Assembly: GCF_000972845.2 (NCBI RefSeq)
Contig: NC_040032.1
Coordinates: 10,886,334-10,950,333 of the forward strand
From: Larimichthys crocea
Lineage: Eukaryota; Chordata; Actinopteri; Sciaenidae
DNA length: 64,000 nt
Direction of reading: 5' to 3'
Of this stretch, positions 58,101 through 64,000 are shown piece after piece (positions within the stretch are counted from its first letter, which is position 1; each line of letters begins with the position of its first letter). Below the pieces are notes generated by a model. It worked only from the letters and a program-made list of their open reading frames with translations. It did not search any database and was not told the origin of the DNA. The translations under genes and the position numbers were made by a program.

Positions 58101-60852
58101 TGAGTGTGAGTGTGCTGGCTTTAGATTCAAGGTAACTCGAAGGTGCAGAAGATGCTCAGAGGTGGTTCAGGCTGTGTGGAGAACAGAAAGTCTGCTTTTG
58201 TACATAAACACTGTTACACAATGCATATGGACACACATGCACACAAGCCTCAGTCTACCCTGTGCTCTTACAAACAAACCAAAGCACCTCAGGCAAGGAA
58301 ACGTTATTGCAAACGTCCCACCGGTCCCCTCCAGCTGCTTTATAAAGAATCAGTTTGCGTTACTTGGAAACGCTCTGCTGCCACGGGGGCCACGGCGGAC
58401 GTCTGGATCTGATTAAGCCCTGCCGGTGTACCCATCTTTATCGAATTGGAAGGACACATTTCCCAGTAACGCTGCCTCTCTCCTGGAGGCCTCCCTTCCA
58501 TCCGTCGACCCACCCATCACGGCTCGGCTTGATCGACTTTGCCCCCTAATTAATCCAAGGCGGACTTCAGGCTCTCAGGTGGCAGCAACCTGAAGGTTTC
58601 AGCCGAGGTGCGTTCAGGTTCACGTATAGATTGTGTGTAGATTAACCGTGACAAACAAGAGCACAGAGTCCCTCACAGGTTTGTCACTTGGGAACTGTAC
58701 GTGCTGTGACATGTTTTGGGCTGTGGAACCTGGAATGACACATTCTGCAAACATTTGATCCACTGAATTGTTCTGTATGTCGTTTTCTTTTTTTGTCTGC
58801 TTTTCAAGGTCTAATAATAATTAATATATGTGGCGGCTCGACTCACTTTAAAGAGCAGCAAACCATGAAAGAATTTCATTAGTCTGGGCTCCAGTGAAGG
58901 CGTTTTACTGTCGCAGAATGAAAAGGACTTTTTTTTCCTGCAAGACCATTACTTCTGCATTAAAACTGTCATATTCTAAGATATTCAGTACAGGAAGAAT
59001 ACAGCCTTGACTGCTAAATAAAGAGAAATGGTTTGTGACTTCATTAATTGCAGAAAAAGCACGCAGGCAGTGACGGTACCTGACAAAGAGAATCCCATTT
59101 GTTCTCAATAACTGTGTGTCCGTGCATTTCTGTTTTTTGCACCTGCCTCTGATGTATCTTATGTTTTTGCAGAACTCACCTGAACGCCTCGATGATATAA
59201 GAGGTGACGGCGGCTCCTCCCTCGTGGGCATTGGGTTGCCAGGTCAGGGAGACGCTGTTCTTGGACACGTCTGTGACTATGGGTTTGTGCGGCGGACCTG
59301 GCAACTGGAAGGGCTCCGCGGTCTGAGCCGCCGACGAGTCTGCACTCTCTGGATGGTGACGGGGGGAGAGAGAGGAGGAAGAGGAGGCAGGAAGGAAGGG
59401 AGGAGAGAGAGGAGGGAGGTGGAGGAGAAATAAAAGCAGAGGATTTGATTAAACTGCAACATCCGCCTTCAGCATCACAGTTTTCATAATGTCCTCGGTG
59501 TAATTGCACTAATGTTGACTGAACATTTGCATCGCCGTGGCTACGGGCAGAGTTTCTCACTTTCTTCTAACAGACTTCACAATTCTGCTTTTCAGCACAA
59601 CTATTAGATCTTAACTAACCATTTCACGCTAACAGTCAAATAAGAGCGGAGGTGTCATCAGAGCAGCTCGTTAAGCCGTTACTCCTTCGTTTAATACCTC
59701 TAATGAAATCTCTACAGCTTTAAATATTTGATGCACTAAAGCCCGATTAGGTGCGGAGAAAATAAAAAGGGGCAGAGCCTCACAAAGCGTGGGCATGAAC
59801 CGAGGGCACGCTCCAACCTTTCTTCATTCACAGAAAAGTGGCTGCACTGCTCGGCGTCATGCTTCACATTCATAAACTCAACAGGTGAAATTCTGACAAA
59901 TATCATCCTGAAAGAACTCAGTTATTTTTACTGAGTGTTTAAATATGCAAATGGTGCAACGTCTAATTAAACATGCGCTCGTTTGAAGAGAAACATGAAC
60001 GCTGGGTGAGGTCAGGTTTAAAACTCTTGTTTCTGTTCGTGACAAATTAGAGTCAAAGGTTGTTTTTTTTAAGTCTTTGCTCCATAAATCAGAAAATTCA
60101 ACAGCCATAAAAAAAGGAATAAAATGTTATATGAATCATTCTCTGAATGATATATGAACGAACGCCTCTTCTATTGTGAAGATCGGAATAAAGCTGGAAG
60201 GAATGGAGTTACTGATGTGGAGATTTCTGTTTCAGAGTCTGAGGAAAAAAACTCTTCAACCTTCAAAATATGAACTGTAAAATGACATTTTGTCAATGTC
60301 AACTAACAGATCACCTTGAAGCTTCCACAGTTTGATTATATCACATTATGTTTAAATAGGCAAATGAGAAAATCTCAAAATTCAGCAGTGTAGTGTCTCA
60401 CATTTATATTTGTAGTCTGCCCGGTAACAGCCTCAGGACCAGCAGGGGTTAAGTGTTTTAATTAGACTCAGATACTTGAACAATTAAATGGTGACAAGGT
60501 ACAATATCTTGTTAGTCTAACTTTTTTTCCAACAGAAAATTAGCACATTAAGAACTCTCAGCATTCGGATCTGCAGCTGATCATTTATTCTATTCATTAA
60601 AACAGTAGAAGGGTCACACGGCGACTTCTCCAAAGTTCCCCACGTTAAATGAAGTAAAGAGCGGCGAGGGCGCTCGTATTTTCAGCTAAATAAAAAGCTT
60701 GTTTTGGTGAATCATACGTCTCACTGTTGTCGTACATCGCTTTTATTTAAACCACGCTGAGACATTTTACCTTTGACTGTGAGCACTCCACTCCAACTCG
60801 TCTCTCCACTGGAGCTGGAAGCCAGGCAGGTGTAAACCCCAGAGTCCGTTTC
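47537..60852 (-). CDS. robo3: Roundabout homolog 3 (Robo3), 3' part: last 18 coding exons
   Basis: The gene reads right to left and its 5' part is beyond the window. Exons (transcript order): 60771-60852, 59180-59348, 56786-56952, 56573-56694, 56247-56463, 55591-55715, 55314-55500, 54624-54869, 54192-54231, 53894-54033, 53450-53734, 53201-53348, 52459-52677, 52075-52271, 51756-51863, 51211-51378, 50606-50748 and 47537-47548. All are in phase: 2775 nt, 924 codons plus TAA. Order: end of Ig5 ([16 protein letters not shown]), FN3 1 (about 46-139 of the partial product), FN3 2 (148-250), FN3 3 (254-355), membrane span about 397-418, then [20 protein letters not shown], which is close to human ROBO3. 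Tail: [28 protein letters not shown] (CC0), TTPYASTS (CC1), [11 protein letters not shown] (CC2), [19 protein letters not shown], a basic [24 protein letters not shown] (CC3-like), SSLERSE and a Ser-rich C-terminus. Robo3 controls midline crossing of commissural axons. The tail distinguishes robo3 from robo1/2. Confidence 0.93.
49272..49301. repeat. (GT)n microsatellite
   Basis: About 15 GT units in the last robo3 intron. Confidence 0.97.
49640..49860. mobile_element. MITE-type fragment, GTACTTAAG family, copy 2, with internal (GTA)n
   Basis: AAGTAACTAAGTACTCAAGT and ACTGTACTTAAGCACAGTTT match the family of 43152-43265. An expanded GTA repeat of about 11 units lies inside it (49711-49743). 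Confidence 0.6.
51609..51638. repeat. (GT)n microsatellite in a robo3 intron
   Basis: About 15 GT units between robo3 exons 51756-51863 and 51211-51378. Confidence 0.95.
54870..55313 (-). other. robo3 intron before the membrane-span exon
   Basis: AT-rich, no repeat or exon recognised. Confidence 0.7.
56974..57208 (+). mobile_element. SINE-like repeat 21 bp from a robo3 splice acceptor
   Basis: AAATGGACTATACTTATAAA, CTTGCCCCGAGGGAGGAGCC, GGGATCGAAGCACCAATC and GGACGACCCGCTCTACC match the blocks of 29902-30105. It begins 21 bp beyond the boundary of robo3 exon 56786-56952, leaving only the polypyrimidine tract CTTCTGTCCTTTTGCAG between repeat and exon. Confidence 0.82.
57348..57470. mobile_element. 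MITE-type fragment, GTACTTAAG family, copy 3
   Basis: TTGTAGTACTACTTGGAGTA and AAAAAGTACAATATCTG followed by a decayed CACTCGAGTAAATACATAC fit the family seen at 43152 and 49640. Strongly eroded. Confidence 0.4.
58063..58099. repeat. (GT)n microsatellite in a robo3 intron
   Basis: About 18 GT units. Confidence 0.97.
59349..60770 (-). other. robo3 intron between Ig5 and FN3 domain 1
   Basis: Noncoding. A long pyrimidine-rich stretch on the minus strand (59360-59430 on +, purine-rich) leads into the acceptor. Otherwise AT-rich with nothing recognised. Confidence 0.7.
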
Positions 60853-62127
60853 CTGGCAACAGTGAAAAGTGTATCATTAGTTTAGTGTGTGTCTGTGTGT
60901 GTGTGTGTGTGTGTGTCCATGATACTATGTTAATGTACCCATTACCAGTGATTGAGACTAAATGTCATATCTCTAAATGTCATATCTCTCAAACCAGAAT
61001 GTTTGTACTCAGAATACTGAGCAGCGGGAAGCTGGCAGAACAAGAGAGCTGTTATTCACACAAAGCCGACCGAGTGAGTCTTTACACATCCACCTCAAAG
61101 TAAGATCGGCTTTTTAGTCTCAGTCTAAAGCAGACTGAAGCTCCCGCTGGTGCCGACGTGTTTGTAAAGTAGACTGTCCATCGGCTTTCTGACGAGGGCG
61201 TGGATGACACCTCTCACCTCTGCAGGCATGAAAAGCACAGATGGCTTCATTTAAGTATCGAAAACGGAAACTAAGCACGTATTCCTGACAACAGGGATGG
61301 AATTAGTGATGCACGGACAGACATAATAACATAAAGGTGAACATTTTAGTCCTCAGACAGGTGAACATCAGAGGCCTGCGGCGTGTCGTGGTAATGTGAA
61401 CGGATTTAAAGTTCATCAAACGCAGCCGTCATCGTTATTCTTTCTTCTTTCGAGGGTGAATTACTGTTAATTACATATGAATAACTGCACTGAGCGTAAT
61501 ATAACATCTGCTTTAATTAACTGGACATTTTGTCAATTGTTGTTACTTGAATTTTTTTCAGAAATGATATATTCTCAGCGGGCCCATTTGAAGTCGGAGC
61601 TAAAGTCAAGCTGCTGGCTTTTATGTTCCTCGTCTGATTGCTACACGGCAGAGGAGGAGCGTTAAAGGAAGGATCAAAGGACAGAATTTTAATGACCGGC
61701 TCGAGGTCTAGAACATTTCTGAGGAGCCGGTCTTTATACTCAACAGCTACTTAGCATTCTGGACAGGCTATGAGCAGATGTAATTAAGAGGTGTGTGATA
61801 AGTGTGTGTGTGTGTGTGTGTGTGCACATGTGAATGCCTGGCTATTAAATTTTTTTAGGGAGGCAAGCCAAAAGCTAGACGGGCTGTGAAATTGCTTACA
61901 ACAGAGGGGGATGTTGGGGGTCTCTACACTGGGGAATCTCTCAATGTGACTCTGAGGTGGTAACAACTCCCCTCTGAACACGTTTCTGTTGCTTCGGCTT
62001 CATTGCTCCAGGTTATTCTTTTTTTTTTTTGTCTTTCTTTATTTCTCGGTTTCATTTTAGGTTTTGAAGGTGGAGTTCAAAAAGACGACAAACCATTGTT
62101 TGAACGTTACAAAAGGAAATATGCCAC

Positions 62128-62488
62128 CAGGGCTGCGACAATTAGTTGTAAGTTTTGTCAACGTTTTGATAACAGATTGGAAAAAAAGAAATCAAAATTT
62201 TCTTCAGCTTCTTAAATGTGAATATTTTCTGGTTTCTTTAGTCCTCTGTGAACTGAATATCTTTGTGTTAGAGCTTTTAACAGAACAGGGACCCTCACAT
62301 GTAATTCATTTTTTGGCAGACCCCCCTGCAGTACCTCTGCGGACCCTCTAGCGGTTGCGGAGCCCCCAGTTGAAGACCCCTGCATTAGAGGACGTCACGC
62401 CGGGTTTGTGTTTCTGGAATTTTATGGACCAAACAATGAATTGATTAATTAAGAAAACGATCGACAGATTAATCAGTGATTAATAACT
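62128..62488 (+). mobile_element. MITE, copy 3, interrupted by another repeat
   Basis: Starts CAGGGCTGCGACAATTAGTT and ends ATCGACAGATTAATCAGTG, with ATATTTTCTGGTTTCTTTAG and ATTTTATGGACCAAACAATG between. About 100 bp in the middle (roughly 62273-62384) are foreign, ending GTTGAAGACCCCTGCA, the reverse of a repeat terminus reading CAGGGGTCTTCAAC. The host sequence shows TTAGAG on both sides of the insert. Confidence 0.7.
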
Positions 62489-62967
62489 GAAGAACCTCAT
62501 GAGCTACACTCATTAGTGATCTGCAATAAAACATCTCTGACGATGCAAATCACAGCGATTACAGACCGATCAGCATCCTATGGACGTGAGCTGCAGGCGT
62601 GGTTTGATTGTGGCTCGTTAGAAGTGTTTGCTCGGCTGCTAAAGAGGTATAGAAGCGTATATGCTGAAGAGACACTGAAGATTTTTCACTTCCACACTTC
62701 CAAGTGAAGAAGTAGCAGTGTGCCAGTAAAACAAAGACAACGAGAGACGTCTTAGGTTGTTTTATGAGGTATGAAAAGGACACACACGGTGTGTTTGGGT
62801 TTGTTTACAATAGAAACTGGGCTGGTGTAAAGTCGATAAATCACAGTGAGAGTGTCAGACACTTTGACTTCATTTACAATTCACTGTGAGGGCAAAGGGA
62901 CTGTTTATATTTTAATGTTAACTGCACCTGTGAGAGCTGCCGGCTCTAGAATAGTTCTCCTGTTGCA

Positions 62968-63073
62968 CTCGTATGTGTGTTTGTGTGTGTGGTTGTACAG
63001 GTGTGTGTGTGTGTGTGGTTGTACAGGTGTGTGTGTGTGTGTGTGTGTGGTTGTACAGGTGTGTGTGTGTGTG
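62968..63073. repeat. Interrupted GT minisatellite
   Basis: GT runs are separated three times by the identical spacer GGTTGTACAGG, so the higher-order unit is about 25-35 bp: (GT)n-GGTTGTACAGG. Confidence 0.9.
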
Positions 63074-64000
63074 CGTGGGTGTATTACGGGAATTTTTAAT
63101 TAGTTTTTCATCTGTTTTGCTACAAGATGTTTTTACTCTTCAGTTGTTCATCAATTTACATGCAGACACGATCTGCCGCAAACACAATCAGCCTTCCCCT
63201 TATTCGCTTATTCTGTGAACACAGCCCACATTCTCCATTGAAAACCTTATACATTATGCAGAGGACGCGCGAGGCAGAGCCTATCATGACTAATGCCTCG
63301 CTGAGCAGCGTGCACGTACTCGGCCATTCTCCTCTCCTGCATCTGGGCCGGCTCATCAGTAACAGTGACAGAGGAATTACTCAAGCCTAAGTGGCTTGTC
63401 AAAGCGTCCTGCAGGACACGGGGACAGGTGACTCTCCACCCCTATACAACATCCCTCGTTGTTCCGCCTCTCCTTTCTATAGGGCCCTGACCTTGAGTTG
63501 ACCTGTGGGCCTGGGCTGATGGGTGCGTCTGTCTGGGTAAAAAGCGAGTCCCCAGATGGTGGCGTTTCTTGTTTTGTTTTTTTTTGATCGGTGGATGGGG
63601 AATCGGCACGGAGGGCGGGTGTGGGGTAAACAGCCGAGACACCTGACTATTAATCAAGGCCCGCAGCTCTGGGCACTGCGCGAAAACAGATTGCTGAAAA
63701 ATGGATGAGGCGAGGAAAAAGAGGGGAACAGGAGGAGGACGGAGCGAGGTGAGGAGGGAGAGGAGCAGCAAAATTAAAGAGGGAGTGTGAGAATATTTAT
63801 TTATTTATAACGGTTTGATTACATCTTTGACATTTACGATATTTCTGCACTGCGATTCCCAGAAACCATCTGTCAGTCAAACAGAGTGACGTGAATGGGC
63901 ATCAGCCGCCTGCGCAGTACCAAACAGAAGGTCGGTGATGATGTCACATCCTTTTTTGGGGGGGGGGGGAATCCGATTAACGCAGATGACACGTGTACGT

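Larger units (their letters stand above)
56953..59179 (-). other. robo3 intron within FN3 domain 1
   Basis: 2.2 kb. Contains a SINE-like repeat directly behind the acceptor (56974-57208), a MITE-type fragment (about 57348-57470) and a (GT)n repeat (58063-58099). No additional exon recognised. Confidence 0.75.
60853..64000 (-). other. robo3 intron within Ig5, running off the window
   Basis: No further robo3 exon was found; the next expected one should encode the start of Ig5. It holds a GT repeat at 60893-60916 (CA on the robo3 strand, 41 bp before the acceptor), another at 61802-61824, a MITE with an insertion (62128-62488) and an interrupted GT minisatellite (62968-63073). Confidence 0.7.

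Noticed and set aside
60853..64000. Further upstream robo3 exons
   Set aside because: No reverse-strand frame encodes the start of Ig5 (expected CxxxGxPxPxxxW pattern) next to splice sites; the next exon must be outside the window.
1..64000. CRISPR array, bacterial operon or integrated virus
   Set aside because: Repeats are microsatellites or transposon relics; there are no regularly spaced direct repeats, no prokaryotic gene layout, and no retroviral gag/pol/env-like frame.

Overview
The window reads as vertebrate, almost certainly ray-finned fish, nuclear DNA. It has small exons with GT-AG introns, dense CA/GT microsatellites, teleost-type MITEs and SINE-like repeats, and genes whose closest recognisable relatives are vertebrate TMEM218, ROBO4 and ROBO3. 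The compact introns suggest a spiny-rayed teleost, but that is inference. All gene models were built by hand by following reading frame and splice phase across every junction. No alignment or transcript was available.

Layout. 1-8.2 kb has no coding exon; it is probably the first intron of a minus-strand gene whose 5' noncoding exon may sit at about 8.26-8.40 kb (pknox2 is suggested by human gene order, low confidence). 10.26-16.4 kb holds tmem218 (+), three coding exons and 115 codons. 16.4-22.0 kb is intergenic. 22.06-38.9 kb holds robo4 (+): 18 coding exons, 1130 codons from the upstream start, plus a second, phase-compatible signal-peptide first exon at 25.4 kb. 39-46.7 kb is intergenic, rich in repeats, between two convergent 3' ends. 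46.7-60.85 kb holds robo3 (-): 18 coding exons covering the end of Ig5, three FN3 domains, the membrane span and the whole cytoplasmic tail (924 codons). Its 5' exons lie beyond the right edge. 60.85-64 kb is robo3 intron.

How the genes relate. robo3 and robo4 are paralogous axon-guidance/vascular receptors arranged tail to tail, as in the human ROBO3-ROBO4 cluster. Most introns of their membrane-proximal and cytoplasmic parts match in order and phase. robo4 lacks the Ig4, Ig5 and FN1 region and has fused two FN3 exons, but keeps three Ig domains. tmem218 (ciliary transition zone) is a syntenic neighbour with an unrelated function.

Most notable observations: two alternative robo4 N-termini; a tmem218 exon bracketed by (GT)20 and (CA)18; a hAT MITE nested inside another hAT MITE, both with perfect 8-bp target duplications; a three-codon terminal robo3 exon with an intron-retention alternative; and a SINE that ends 21 bp from a robo3 splice acceptor.
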